Below, piece after piece: positions 1 to 13,088 of a stretch of 64,000 nucleotides of DNA (its first letter is position 1; every line of letters begins with the position of its first letter). A program made the position numbers and the translations under genes. Below the pieces are notes generated by a model. It saw nothing but the letters and a program-made list of their open reading frames with translations. It searched no databases and was not told the DNA's origin. Source of the stretch: Chimonanthus salicifolius (lineage: Eukaryota > Streptophyta > Magnoliopsida > Laurales > Calycanthaceae); the NCBI GenBank assembly GCA_013350335.1, contig CM023540.1:30421175-30485174 (forward strand), in the 5' to 3' direction.

Positions 1-2003
1 CAGGAGAATAATGTGGATGATCGGAATGGGTATTGGTTTAACCATTTTCCGGAGTCATGCACATCATTGGAGTGCCTCAATCTTGCATGCCTTGAAGGGG
101 AGGTGAATTTCTCTGTCCTTGAGCGCCTGGTGGCAAGATGTCCCAATCTCAGGACCCTCAGGCTCAACAATGCTGTTCCACTTGACAAGCTAGCTAACCT
201 ACTCAGACGAGCTCCCCAGTTGGTCGACTTGGGCACTGATGGCTTCTCTGCTGACCCTCGCCCAGAACTTTACTCAAAACTTGCAAGTGCCTTTGAGGGC
301 TGCAAGGGGCTGAAGAGTATTTCTGGATTCTGGTCGGTGGTGCCCAGTTATCTTCCAGCCATCTACTCTGTCTGCACCCGTCTCACATCCTTGAATTTGA
401 GTTATGCCACTATACAGAGTGCAGAGCTTGCCAAGCTTGTTAGCCAGTGCCATAATCTGCATCGGTTATTGGTATGCCTTACTGCAGTATTATATCTTTG
501 ATGCACAAAGTACTGCTTTATACATCCTGGCAATTTAAGCAGAGCTGGATCCTAGAGGATTATGACTTCTCCCATCCCCCTCTAATTTGGCATGAAGATA
601 TTATTTCTGCGTCTTAATTCAATTTTCATAAATTTGGTGACGAAGATGTTTTAACTCCACTTCACAGATTAAATTTGTAAGCTCTTTAATGATCATACTG
701 AAGTCTTTGGAGAGAGTGGAGAATGATTAAAAAAAATAAAATCTTTTGTTCATTTTGGAGAAATATGAAACAGAAAGGGAAAAAAGATATTTGGTGGAGA
801 ATAATGAGTTAACATCATTATCAACATCAAAGCCTTTGGTCCATCTATTTGGGGTTGGCTTTGAGTTCTATATCTCTACTGAATCCTAAGTGATCATGTT
901 TTCTTTTAACCCACATTCAACAATATACCATGTTTTACATCCTCAATCCATGTGAGAGTGGTTAAATTTACCTTTGTACTGGGGCTGTTTTGATTTAACA
1001 ATGAAATATCTCTATGAAAATGGAGAGAGAGAGGTTAAACTGACATTTTGTCATTGCTCCTCCCTAATTACATTGCTCTCCTTCCCCTCTTCTATATTTA
1101 GCTAGGGAAGACCAATGAGCTGATTTGTATAAAGCTACATTTCTTTGTTGCTTTCTGTTGTTTGTGTTTAGCAATTCAATATTCTTAATTGATGATTTAA
1201 TTTCACTTGATGGAAAAAAAAACATGCTGCAGGTGCTTGATTATATTGAGGACAGTGGACTTGATGTTGTAGCTGCATCCTGTAAAGGCCTGCAGGAGCT
1301 TAGAGTGTTCCCATCTGATCCATATGGCGCTGAGCAGCATGTCTCTCTGACAGAGCGAGGCCTTGTAGCTGTTTCTGCTGGCTGCTCGAGGCTCAATTCA
1401 GTTCTCTACTTCTGCCGCCAGATGACCAATGCTGCACTTGTTACCGTTGCCATGAATCGCCCGAACTTAATCCGTTTCCGTCTCTGCATTATTGAACCTA
1501 GAACGCCAGATTACATGACCAAGCAATCACTTGATTTGGGCTTTGGTGCCATCGTCAAGTACTGCAAGGGTCTCCGACGCCTTTCCGTCTCTGGTCTCCT
1601 TACTGATCGTGTATTTGAGTATATTGGGGCCCATGCTATGCAACTTGAGATGCTCTCTGTTGCTTTTGCTGGGGAGAGTGACCTGGGACTCCATCATGTG
1701 CTGTCCGGGTGCAAGAGTCTTCGGAAGCTGGAGATCAGGGACTGCCCTTTCGGAGACAAGGCCCTCCTAGCCAATGCTGCAAAGTTTGAGACAATGCGAT
1801 CCCTTTGGATGTCATCGTGCTCTGTGAGCTTTGGGGCATGTAAATTGCTGGCACAAAAGATGCCCCGGCTCAATGTAGAGGTCATTGACGAGGGGGGACG
1901 ACCAGATTCACAGCCAGAGAGCTGCCCTGTTGAGAAGCTCTATATTTACAGGACGGTTGCTGGCCCCAGGTCTGATATGCCAGAGTTTGTGTGCACCATG
2001 TAG
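1..2003 (+). CDS. TIR1: TIR1-type auxin receptor F-box protein, 3' part
   Basis: Two exons are visible: 1..471 (5' end outside the window) and 1233..2003, joined by a GT-AG intron (472..1232) in phase 0; stop TAG at 2001-2003. Together they encode about 413 residues of a protein that is normally near 590. The F-box and first leucine-rich repeats lie upstream of the window. The visible part is leucine-rich repeats of the auxin co-receptor that, in SCF(TIR1/AFB), binds auxin and Aux/IAA degrons in the nucleus. Diagnostic stretches are [36 protein letters not shown] (its Arg corresponds to the pocket Arg403 of Arabidopsis TIR1), [14 protein letters not shown], and the end [35 protein letters not shown] and PESCPVE place it in the TIR1/AFB1 clade rather than AFB2/3. 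Odd points: the usual Trp before VLDY is Leu, the FVW motif near the end reads FVC, and the tail is shorter than in Arabidopsis. Confidence 0.95.
1788..1809 (+). promoter_or_regulatory. miR393 target site in TIR1 coding sequence
   Basis: The stretch from 1792 to 1809 is an 18-base perfect complement to positions 1-18 of the conserved plant miR393; the remaining bases toward the miRNA 3' end contain three mismatches. The site lies where the protein reads ETMRSLW, the same place as in known TIR1/AFB transcripts. miR393 is established to cut TIR1/AFB mRNAs and so tune auxin sensitivity. The pairing is seen in the sequence; cleavage in this species is inferred. Confidence 0.9.
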
Positions 2004-5000
2004 TGCAAATGAGGCAAGCTCCACTAGAATTTCATGCTTCAGGATGCTATTGTTTTCTAGGAAAATGTAGGGTAAGGCATGGGCTTCATTTTCTCTTTCT
2101 CGATTATCTTTAATTTTTCTGAAGATAATTTAACTGCAGCATTTAGTGTGTGGACAATGGATACCAAGGACAGATTATTCGAGCTAAGAGTTGCAATGTT
2201 GGTGCCATTTCTTTTATTACTTGAGGCAAAAGGAAAGATGGATTAGTAGTAAATAAAGAAATGAGAGTTTTCCGAAACTTGTATTAGAGAGACTACTGTC
2301 TTGGTATGGATTCTTGTATACTTTTAAATGGACATTTTCACATGTAATGCATTGTTCTTTCGACAATTTAGTAAATTAATATTTTTTTCAGGGTTGAAAA
2401 TGATAAAATCTCTGGATGTTATTATGGTAAACAGAGAATTTTTACTGGTTGCGGTCAGGGAGCAAGAATTCGGATTACTTTGTTATGATCTCTCATTGAT
2501 GAAATCTCTTTAGTCATGATGTAGAGAACCCTTGTTGGAAATATGGGACTGATTAGTGTTCAATAGGAACCCATGCAGGTTATTCTTAAATAATCACCTT
2601 CGTTAGGCCTCAGAATGTAGCATTTATGCCTGGACTTGCAGTAGAATGTTCAGCTGGCTTATTGGGTTCTACTCTTAGTAACTCCAATGAAGGGCCACTC
2701 TCTTCAGACGTATCTAGTGTGTGCGGATTGTGGGATTTTCACACCTCCTGAGGGATTAGTTGAGTGCGGCACGTGGACACTTCCGGACTTCAAAATAAAA
2801 TAAAATATGGACGTTGTTAAAACAGAATGAGAAAATGATATCGAATCACTTGTGGTGGTAGGAGGAACCAGACGGAGGGAGAATGTTTGCACTCTGCACT
2901 GTGGTAAGGGTTTTGTCCTTGTTTGGCAGGCCAACCTATTTGTGGAACAAAGTGGAGATATCATTTACTCCACTTGCTAGGGATTAATGGCCTTGCTCCA
3001 ATTCTATTTTCTCCACCCCCTCTTCTTTGAGTGGGAACTGAGAAGAAGTTTTTGCAGTGAGTCCCATGTAAATGAAGAAAAAACATTTATTGTCTTGCAA
3101 GCACTATTCACCAAAGAAAGTGAGATACTGTGGCACTTGGGATGTGGGGGGAATCAAGTGTTTGGCCAGTGGAACAAGTAGAGGGTAAATGGGATTCAAT
3201 CACCTCTGCCACTCCTCCACTTTTAATGTGGGAAAGAGAATATTTGCAGTGGAAAGCTCGTTGAATCATCATCATCATCATCATCCATGGTGAAGGTCTC
3301 TCATTGGATAAATCACCCTTGCACTTTATAGTCTTATCTACTAAATATATGGAAATGATTGAGATAGAAATGATGATTAATATATTAATGAAGGATGATG
3401 TAATGAAGGATGTCTATCTAGAAGGAACAACAGTAAGTAGTAGAGTAGAAATCATTATAATACACGTCAGCATATTAGTATAATTAATGCATGTAATTAA
3501 GCTAACTCTCCTCTCTTTGATGATGATGATGACTGTCACGAGGGAAATGAAAGGAAGTAAAAGGTATGGAAGAAGTGAAAGGAAGGAAGAATAAAATTTG
3601 AATGATGAGAAAAAGACCGTTGTGCACGTGAATTATCAGAGTCATAATTGTCTGCATGTGGATTGCCACATTATGTAAATAAATGGAAGTCTTATTATTA
3701 TTATTATTTATTATTTTTTTATAATTTTTTTCTCAATACCTTTGTTTGGCAGCCAACGTCACAGTCTCAAACTCTCAATAATTAAATTGCTGAACAAGTA
3801 GAAACCTTCTTGTCCCTTCCTTCCCATCAGATGCAAATGTCCTATGGCACGTGTACGGCTGGGGGACTGTTGATAATCTGAAGTAAACAATGTGCAACTT
3901 AGATCAGAGGCAAACCCGGTTTGAACGACTCGGGCTCTAAATATAGGTGGGTTAACTCAATTCAGTTTTAATACGACTTTGATTGCATTTAAAAAAAAAT
4001 GATTTATTTTACATTTAGACTGGATTAAGATCATACTTTGTATAATTAAACTTGTCCAATCTCATCTTGACGTAACTTTATTCTATGATTTTGTTTTATA
4101 AATATAAACATTTTTTTTTCTTGTGATATATTAGTGTAATGTATGTAGACTGAATTTTTTATTTATTTAATTGCAAGAGTCGACACATGACTTGATTTAA
4201 CTCATGAAAATAAGTTGGAGTTTCAAAATTATGTTGGGTATTTGGGTTTTGGGCGGGTTAGAAGGATTAAGTAGTAACTTGAATTTAATATGAGCAGTTT
4301 AAAATTAGACTCAACCTAATTTGGGTAACTTTTTCTTTATAGATATAGATGCCTTAGTACATTAAGTTCTTTTAACTATTTTTTTTTTCAAATGAATTGT
4401 TAACATTATTTTATTATCTGTCATGTGTTGTAGAAATTATAATTTTTTTTTTTTAAATTTACATGTGGAAAACTGTGGAAAATCTATTGAGTAAACTTTG
4501 ATTTGTTGAATTTTAATTTAATAGTTACAATTATGAACAATATTTTAAAATTGAATCTTTTACTGAACTGTTTTTAGGCATATCTTAATTTAACTAGTTC
4601 GACTATTAGTGAAACCATTTTAAACTATAGGGTATTAATGATATTAAAAATAATGATTTTAGATCTATTTAAATAATTTTTGCTAATAAGAGATATTGAA
4701 CTTGCTAATACATTTGAGGATTGAGATAATCACTCATGGTATAAGAGTTAAAATTTGGCTGATATTTTAAAATATGAAAAATGCTAAAAACACATTTATC
4801 TTGGCTAAAAATATTTAATTTATCATTTTATCCACTTATCATCATCTTTACGTTGGAAGGTAAATTAATGTCCCTTATTATAAAAAAAAAAAAAAATACT
4901 ATTAATCCAAATGCTTTCTTTATCATTATTTTGGACTTTTGGTTAAAATTAAGCTTTGGAAATTTAGAAAATTCTATACATAGAGTAGATATAAATTATT

Positions 5001-8000
5001 AGAATATGGGCCGCAAGTTTTTAACCCATTAAAGATTTCAAATTAAGATTTTATTAAAAATTTAAACAAAGCCATCATCCTGCATTGGATTTCCAATTGA
5101 CATTAAGAATCATCGGAGCATGTGGGCCCCACATACTTGTAATGTGCCATCTGCGTACACTTGGCAGACAGCGATGGGACTGTTAGAATTGTCGAGCTCA
5201 TGTTTAACTTTTGAGCTGTGGTCCATATCTCCCGATATTTCTGCTCTCGACACAAAAAAAAAAAAAAATAATAAGGGACAATGCTAGGCTAGTATGCTTA
5301 CTTAACTGAGTCACAAAATATTGAGACTCAGTGATCTCATGAAATTAAAATTTATTTATAAATTTAAAATTTTAAAAGAAATTATTTTACCAATTATCCA
5401 CAGATATAAGATCTAAAGTAAATAAATCAAATTATTAAAATTGAGTTCTTAGTCAACTTGAGATTTTATTACTTAAATCAAATGGATAAAAATATTAAAA
5501 TGAATTATAATCTTAACTATTTTAATAAAGAAATTTTCTTTAATAAATTAATATATCATTAAAATTAAATTTAAGTCACAAAGACTTTATAACTAAATTA
5601 TGTCTACGTTGCAGCTCCTGCCGTTCTTTGAGGTACATATTTTTAAGGTGTTTTAAGGTTTGAAATTACTGAAATCGTCACCTTATTTGCGCCTGCGCAG
5701 TATGGTATTCACCAAATCTATGGTTAGGGGTTTATTTTAAAAAAAATCAATTTTGAATTTATTATCTACTAAAAATAATCATCTTATTTAATTAATTAAC
5801 CTATGCTTTTAAAGATCATGGAATTTGAAAATTGAGAAATAATATAAATCAATCAAATTTTAGAGAGTTTAAAAATTGTTACTTGATTGATATAGTTAAG
5901 ATCATCACTTCATTTGACGAGCTCCGTATCTAAGTGTATGAGATAATATGTTGCGGGTTAAATATGGAGTGATCGTCCTTTTTAAAATTATTGTATAAGA
6001 CAAGAGAATATGACTATGATCTAATTATGTTAATTTTTGAGTTTATGGATTTTATTTTATATCCAATTTAAAATAATTTAAAATAAATTAGAACAAAAGG
6101 TGGGGAGTGTAGTTCCAAGTTGAAACTTGAGAGGGCAGTTGGATGGCCTAATGTTAGGGTTATTGGGTTATTGATGATGATGGTATTGACTTCATCAAAC
6201 AAAACAAGGCACATTAGGTAGTGGGGAGGATTCTCTTGAATGGCAGATAATTAAGGCCATAGATAAGGGAGCGAGGGGTCTATTGAATGAATGTTGAAGG
6301 ACCAGTTTCACTAGAATCCTATGTGTGGCTTTGTGTTCATTTCAAAAGTTGGGTAACAACTCATCCCCATAATTGATGAAGTAGCTTACACGTCTGATCG
6401 CAGCAAAATGAGAACAAGAATAAAACTATCGGTAATTCATACACTCATATTTTTTATCAAATAGTAAAGATCAGAGCTAAATTAAAATTTGGATTTGAAT
6501 TGTATTTCGAGTTTGTATTCAATTTTCACTCAAATTCAATTTAGAGTTAATCCATTTACATCCCTAATTAAGATAATTGTGCGAGCACAACAATTAACTA
6601 AATCGAAAACCCTCACCCTACGAGAAAAATGAAAAACAGCCAAACAAGTTATTGGAAATGGGAGAACAGTTTTCAACCTCAAAGCAAAAGCAGTTGTTGG
6701 TGTCCATTCAACATCTTTGGAGTTTTCTCATCCGAAGTGATGGAACATAAACCTGACAGTGTGGTGGAAAGGCCCATCAAGTCAAAGATGATGGAAGCCC
6801 ATCAAGTCCACAGTATTTGAAAAAAAAAAGCCATGCATTTTAGACTCAATGGATAGGCAAATCTTCAAACAGAAGAAGAAGAAGAAGAAGGAGGAGGAAA
6901 AAAAGAGAGAAAACTCAGCTAATCTGCTTTAGATTTTGCATTCAGACTTTCTTTACACAAGATTCTAAGACAGTGGAAATTGAATGAAAAATATCCTAAA
7001 AATCTAAGAGTAAAATTGATAGAACGGGTCACTCTCTGTTGTCCAAAGTCCATCTCGTGAAGCAGGATCTTGAGTTCAATTCATGTTCAATTAAAACGGA
7101 TCATTCCTTATAGATTTGATCAATTTGTAGATTGAGAGATTTACAAATGCTCAGATTAGTCTCATTTTTAATATGAAATGAGGTTATCCATTTTATAAGA
7201 ATTTTGATGGGAAAGGTTTTTATCTCCATTATAATTATATATACAAAATGAAATATTGACTAAATGGTATATGACAACATTGATTGGGATAGTGCTTTCT
7301 CTGTAAAATTTATTTGAGGGGTCAAGTCAGAAAATAAAGGGTCTTAGCCTGTGGGGCTACTTGGGTTTGCTTTTTCTTCCCTCAAAAGATGTTTAATAAA
7401 ACTGGACGAGGATAGACAGACCATTATGAGCTTTAAGGAGTGACTGTGACCCTTTCAATGTAGGAATCAATTACTTGAATGAACAGTTTAATTATTTATA
7501 CAGTATACACATGTTCAGCATGTTTGAAAAATTGGAAGTAGACTCACTGACAAGCCATCCTTTCTGATTGAAATATCCTGGTTTGAAATAGTGTCTGATA
7601 TTTTATATATTAAACGATATTTCTCAAAAAATTATATGTTGATGTGAAAAGTTCATTATATCTATTATATCAGTATACATATATAGTTTAGTCACCTTCC
7701 GAACTAAAATATTGGTCGGTATTTGTTATTTTTTTTATTTGTATAAAACTGATATTTCATTTAATAAAAGAACACACAAAATAGCAAGCACTACAGGGAG
7801 TAGCAAGAGAGCAACGTAGAAGGAAAGAAAGGGGAAAGACAAACACTGATATACGCTTCAATGTGGAAGTCTTCACGTATAGCTCACCCTTCTTAACGTA
7901 TGATAGTTGTAGTGGAATCTGCTTTGATATCATGTTAAAAATTATAAAATGGATAATATTCTTAAGATAAAATTAACTCTCAAAAGTTAATTATTGAGAG

Positions 8001-9261
8001 GACTGTGTCTCAAGTATTATATAGAGTCATTATTTATTCAAATTAGACGATGTGTGATTCTCTTGTCACTTCACAAATAATTACATAATATAAATTCCAT
8101 CACACAAATATTCTTTGGTGTTGTTTGCGATTTTCCACCAGAGAAAGAATAAAGAGTACAAAATATGATACATTTACCTCTTCTTTCAAAGAACCCATTT
8201 TTCATGAAAGGGCCAAACATTTTGGGAGGTTTTCATGCTTGGCAAGGTAATTTTTCATTAATCTCACTAGAAATAAGGATTTCGATGCATAGAGGATGAC
8301 ATGAATCACACTCAAATATAAGTTTTTAGTCAGAAAATTAACCATCGGCCTCTTTGATTCAATCATGAACTATCTTGTTTGCTCATAAGAGGTTTGATAT
8401 GGGCTAATTCATCATCATTTCAGAGATGATATCTATTTGATTACAATCCTTTTCCATGTAAAAACAACTTAGATGCATTCAGTAGAGTCTATTTTTCAAA
8501 AGGATAGCGATTCTCTAACAGACATTTTGTATAACCCGACACGGATTTTACTGAATTACTCATTTTGCCCTTCGAACCGACTCGCCGGATCACTGACACT
8601 TCTAATACGGTATAAATCGGCTCACTGACCGGCTTACTGAAATTTATCTAAGTGAGACTGTTTTTTTCATACAGAATAACAAATCAGTCACTAACTAAAT
8701 CACTGACCAAATGACTGACAGATCACTGATTTTTTTTTTTAAATGTCTTCGTATGGCAGTGGAAGAGTAAAATGGGCAATATCCTAAATCCCGTGTCTTT
8801 TAAACAAAATACCTATGAGAGGATCACTACCCTTTCAAAATTCATCCATCATCCAACCAACAAGAGACGACCATAAATGTTATGGATACGAATATGCACG
8901 TTGACAGAGTGGAGTAATGAATAAAAGAAAAAAAAGGGGAAAAGCAAATGAATAAGATTCTCTTAGTTGGCCCTTTGTGTAGCATTACTAAATGAAGTCG
9001 ATTTTTATGATAGGTAGGTCGGATCTCATCATGAAATGCATTTCCTCATTTACACGATCTTTACTCTTCATTAATGGTGCCAAATTCTTTATAGACTTTT
9101 TTTTCCTTTCTACTTATCATAAAACCACACGAACTGTTCTTGAAATGTTTGAAGTCCTGAACTTGAAACTGAGCCCAATTTGCAGACTGGCCCAAAAAGT
9201 CAAAAACAAAAATCAGAGCCCATGTTCATCCATCTCTATATGTACTGCCTACATTAAATCA
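2004..9261. other. AT-rich intergenic region without a recognisable gene
   Basis: Both strands were read for conserved protein motifs; none was found. Contents are the TIR1 3' UTR, short trinucleotide repeats (ATC near 3268-3290, TTA near 3693-3710), degraded pieces related to the GGGTCGGGT-type repeat near 3900-4330, and long A/T runs. The open frames here (for example 8992-9312) have no family resemblance and composition like the surrounding DNA. Confidence 0.6.
2252..2257 (+). terminator. Candidate poly(A) signal of the TIR1 gene
   Basis: AATAAA lies about 250 bases after the TIR1 stop codon, a plausible 3' UTR length. Plant poly(A) signals are loose, so this is only a candidate. Confidence 0.35.
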
Positions 9262-9610
9262 AAATGGCACCCATATGTTAAGCAAACTCCGAAACCTGCA
9301 GTAGACCTTTAAGTTGTGGGATTTATAAACATATAGGTTCCTTCTCCCTAACAACCAGTTTTTAAGGATGAGTTCTACTCATGGATTTTAATATGGTATC
9401 CGAAGCGGGGTACGACAAGAATGGGTTGGGTTCGTATCTTTAAGCCTTGCGTAGAGGGGGAGAGATAAATATCTCTAGTCCTGGTGTTGAAGGAGAGTAT
9501 TAGCAAAGTCCCACATCGCCACTAGACCTTTGGGTTATGGAGTGTATAAGTACATGAGTTCCCTCTCCCAGCCGGTTTTTATGATGAGCTCTCCTGGTAG
9601 ATTTTGACAC
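9262..9610 (+). mobile_element. TRIM retrotransposon (degraded)
   Basis: Two diverged direct repeats of about 125 bases flank an internal segment of about 90 bases. The downstream LTR runs from about 9485 (TGTTGAAGG) to 9610 and contains AGTCCCACATCG; the upstream one ends near 9393. A primer binding site resembling TGGTATCCGAAGC follows at 9394, and a purine tract (GAGGGGGAGAGATAAAT) lies before the second LTR. No protein is encoded, as expected for terminal-repeat retrotransposons in miniature. The boundary of the upstream LTR is approximate. Confidence 0.65.
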
Positions 9611-9833
9611 CATGTATTTAGTAAAGAGGGAGCCACCATCTGTCCACAACCAAGCCATTTACATGAAAACAACCCATAATGCATAAGAAATATCTAAACA
9701 GTCAGACAAATCAACAAACTAAGGTCCAAATAACAAGGAAACAATTAAGAAACAGGCAAGAGGAAGAAGAGGCAGATCTAAATAATAAAACAAATAAGCA
9801 TAAGAGGCAATGGAACCTCTTCTTTCTACACCT

Positions 9834-12091
9834 CTAAACAAAGATGAAAATGGCCATGGTGCACAACAAGGCAGCCAGGAAAGAAGAGGTGGGAATTGTC
9901 ACTTTAACTGTTGAGCTGGATGAGTCAGACCCAGAGCTAGAGCCAGAGCCAGAGCCGGAACTGGAACCGGAGCCAGAGCCCGGGCCTCCGTCGCCAGTGC
10001 CTTCTGCCGAAGGGCTTGGCGCAGCTGCTGGGATGGTAGAGATGGAGGAGTGGGTCATGACCCAGATAAGCAGCTTCTGCCCAGATTCGCAATGCATGGG
10101 AAGCCCACTAATGAAGTAAAAGAAACCATTATGATGGAATTGGATTTTGGTGTTTCCATCCTCATATTTGGAGATGGGATTGCTACTTCGGCAGCGACTG
10201 TAGTCCTCCTCCTTCACTACCAGCACTGAGTCATTGGTGTACTTGAAATCTGTTTTTAAAAAATAAGATTAACACAATCATCATCAAAACAAAACCAATT
10301 AATCAGTCATAAATATAGTTTGAAAATTCAGGAATAAAGTTGGCAATTAGTCTGACATGTTAGGATTTATTGGTTTTTATCAAATTTCTGAAAAAAAAAA
10401 AAAAAAAAAACACTTCAATGGCAAAAGGGTACCAAGTTACTCTGTTTTATTCAATTTCATATGAAGCACAAGTTTCAAACCTTTGAAATGTATAACATGT
10501 TACAGTGTTAGGTTTGGCTCAAAAGGCCAACATTAAGTTGGGGGCTCAAGTCTTCTTGTAAGTCCAAGTTATAATGGTTTTATTTTCTCTCTAGGGTTTT
10601 TCTCTAAGCTAGGAGTTTTTTCTCAGAGAGATGAGACGAGAAACTATGAAGCATTGTAGCACCTAGATTTCATCTTCTTCGTAGTGAATTGAGCAATCGC
10701 TCCGTGGACGTAGCTTCAGGTGAACCACGTAAAACCTTGTGTTCCTTGTGTGATCGATTTTGTGTTTTGCATTTCATTTCATAACATACAGTTCAATCAA
10801 ACGAGGGATGATGTGATCAATCAAATATGGGCCATTGGCTGGGTAGATTGTATGGTTGATGGCCCATGTCTCAATGGTTTATTTGGATTAAGGAATAGTG
10901 AGAATGAAATCTAATGGGCTGAATTAATTTGGACTTGGGTTGAGCCGAAGGCCATGTTTAGATTCAAAACTATAAATAGAATAGAATGAAATGATGAACT
11001 TGCACTTGGCCGGGTATTTTTTTAGACCAAGGTGTCCATCTAGGACTCTTAGAGCACCCGATTAATTCTTAGGGCATATGAAAGTGTCCGTACTCAGACT
11101 GCCGAATAACTCTACAGGGAGTGACCCTTTGGAGAGAATGAGAATCGAACATAGAACTCACACTTCTTGAGACGGATTCCTAGTCATTACTCCAACCGTC
11201 CAACGCACTTGATCGGGTTGAAGTTCATCTTATCCATTTCATTCTAATTCTTTTTTGTTTCTACAAGCCATGTTTCGTTGTCCAATTCCAAATTTATTCA
11301 GTCCATTTTATTTTATTTTTAAAATCTGACAAAGATTCAACAATTTCATTCTTCTATTTTCACATTTCTTGAAATCAAAGATGACATGTCTACTCAAGAA
11401 AATTGCACCCTTTCACAGGGACACTTGAAATTGATGGTTAGAAAGGGATCACATCAAAAAGGTTGATTTTTGGATTACTAGCAATTTTGGCATGATTAAT
11501 TTGTAGTTTTTTTAATTATTTCATGATATCGATGTATCGCAAGATAATTATCATGATCATCAAATGGTGGCACCTCCATTTATCAACCCGACACAAGACA
11601 AAACTATGAATAGGCATTTAATTTATTTTTGCATATAGTTATCATCATTGAAGTTTTTAAACGTAAAAAAAGGTCAAAAAGCAGTCTCTGTAAAAAAAAA
11701 TATGAATATCTAAATCACTAATACAAAATTATTACAAATTGTCACTAAAAAAAACTTGAAGTAACTATTTGCTTAACTTCGAAGACGACCATGAGATGAA
11801 TATATACATCTAACATGATCATTTAAATCATCATCATCATGATATTCAAATTCACGTTGACATAACAAAAGAAAACAAAATCCATTGGGTTAAGTTCCAC
11901 TCACACAATGAGTCTCCAATATGGAATCTATTTCTGGCTGCCCACTGATTGTAAGATTCCGTCTCATTGCCGGTGGGTTTAACCCAACCTCTCGGACCGC
12001 CGATGCGAAACTGATTGGCCGATTCCGAGACGGGGACCGTGGAGAACAAGAAGAGAGAAGAGAAGAAGAAGAAGTTGAAGAATGTAGCCAT
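9834..12091 (-). CDS. Early nodulin-like phytocyanin, GPI-anchored (200 aa)
   Basis: Exon 1 is 12091..11905 and exon 2 is 10249..9834 (stop TAG at 9836-9834), separated by a 1655-base GT-AG intron. The join restores the family motif GDSLYFKYTNDSVLVV. The start is the first in-frame ATG, in good context (CCATGGC). Residues 1-24 form a very hydrophobic signal peptide. About 26-128 form a plastocyanin-like domain (FRIGGPRGWV, YNQWAARNRFHIGD, YSRC, DGNTKI, FYFISG, HCESGQK) with the disulfide cysteines in place. The usual copper-binding His is Asn (YNQW), so the domain probably binds no copper, as in other ENODL proteins. A Pro/Ser/Gly segment with GSSSGSGS repeats, suited to arabinogalactan glycosylation, and a hydrophobic GPI-type C-terminus follow. 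Expected at the outer plasma membrane; exact role unknown. Confidence 0.93.
10500..10790 (+). mobile_element. Copia-type LTR remnant in the phytocyanin intron
   Basis: The segment contains GCTCCGTGGACGTAG, GAACCACGTAAAACC and TTGTGTTCCTTGTGTGATCG, arranged as in the LTRs of many plant Ty1-copia retrotransposons. No internal coding region follows, so this is a solo or truncated LTR. The ends are not sharp. Confidence 0.45.
11015..11204 (-). mobile_element. tRNA-derived SINE, family 1, copy in the phytocyanin intron
   Basis: On the minus strand a GTTCGATTC box B follows a tRNA-like head, and the element ends in an A-rich tail (T-run at 11017-11023 on the plus strand). Imperfect 13-base direct repeats (GCACTTGGCCGGG at 11002-11014 and GCACTTGATCGGG at 11205-11217, two mismatches) look like the target duplication. 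Related copies lie near 31.1, 44.7 and 48.4 kb. Confidence 0.7.
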
Positions 12092-12534
12092 GGAAGCAAT
12101 GAAGCAAACAAAACATACAAACAAGAAAGGAAAATCAGATGAGAGAGTTTTCAGTTCTGTAGTGAAGTTTCTTAAAAGTTAGAGAGAGGAAGAGAATGGC
12201 AGTTACGTCTGGAAGTTAGTTATCTTCGAATTTTCAAACGAGGGCTTTGTCATTTGTTGTGGGTTAGGAAGTGGGGCAGTTTAAGGTGAGATTCAGTTAA
12301 TCTATGCAGCCACGTGGCATGATCACATTTTAACACGTTGCAACCATAATTGTGAGTTGTTACATGTACCGTCCATGTGAAATGAAGATGGAACGACTCT
12401 TCTTTTTCATGAGCAAACCAATGAACCGGTCTGGCCTTCTTTTGAAGCAGGGCTTTGAACCCGTAGCTTGTTGCTAGTGGGATATGGCTTAACTCTACAT
12501 TGCTCAAGGGCTGTCATTACCCGGAACAAGATCG
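12092..12534. other. Upstream region of the phytocyanin gene
   Basis: This stretch holds the presumed 5' UTR and promoter of the minus-strand phytocyanin gene, with purine-rich GAGAGA tracts near 12180-12195. No clear TATA box is visible within 150 bases of the ATG. Confidence 0.4.
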
Positions 12535-12661
12535 TGTTAGGACTGGGCTTCCAGTCCTAAAAAAGTAGTTTAATAGGTGGAGATATCCAACCCCATATAA
12601 ACCCTTATATTTTTCTCCCTCTCATTGATGTGGGACTTGTTCGTACCCCAACAATCTCCCT

Positions 12662-12684
12662 CCCCCCCCCCCCCCCCCCCCCCC
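12662..12684. repeat. 23-base poly-C homopolymer
   Basis: Twenty-three consecutive C (G on the TRIM strand) at the polypurine tract position of the TRIM. The length is probably unstable and prone to sequencing error. Confidence 0.9.
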
Positions 12685-12728
12685 TCCTCAAGTTCTCGAA
12701 TGAGGCTCTTCCATGGATAGAACGTCGT

Positions 12729-13088
12729 TAGGGCTGAAATCGGGATGGGTCGGGTCAGATTTGTTAAAATCCAACCCGGCCCTACCCGAACTTTTGACCT
12801 GAACGTCTTGGCCCGACCTGAATTACAACCCGACTCAACCTGAAACCGGACCCTCATTTTAAACCTATTTTAGCCTACTTTTTACCGGGTCAGATCGGGT
12901 TTGATCGGGTCGCGCCGGATTAACTTAAAAGTCTCTCAACCCAACCCGACCCAAATTCAATACAGGTTTCTGACTTCTCAATCCGATCCAACCCGACCCA
13001 CTGACCCAACTTTCATAACCTGACCCGCATGATTTTCGGGTCGGGTTATGCAGGTTCGGGCTAAAACCCTACCCGAGTTTCACCTCTA
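12729..13088 (+). mobile_element. hAT-like non-autonomous element nested in the TRIM
   Basis: A 360-base segment rich in GGGTCGGGT and its complement. Its ends are imperfect inverted repeats (TAGGGCTGAAATCGGG at the left; TAGAGGTGAAACTCGGG read inward from the right). Flanking 8-mers AACGTCGT and AACGTTGC differ by two transitions and look like an aged 8-base hAT target duplication. Related degraded sequence occurs near 40.2-40.5, 55.5-55.8 and 61.7-62.0 kb. Confidence 0.65.

Noticed and set aside
8992..9312. 106-aa open frame
   Set aside because: Ordinary intergenic composition and no motif; its 3' end runs into the TRIM LTR.
9844..10119. Plus-strand open frame of Glu/Pro repeats (EPEPEPEL type)
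   Set aside because: Antisense shadow of the Gly/Ser repeat region of the minus-strand phytocyanin exon 2, which has full family support.
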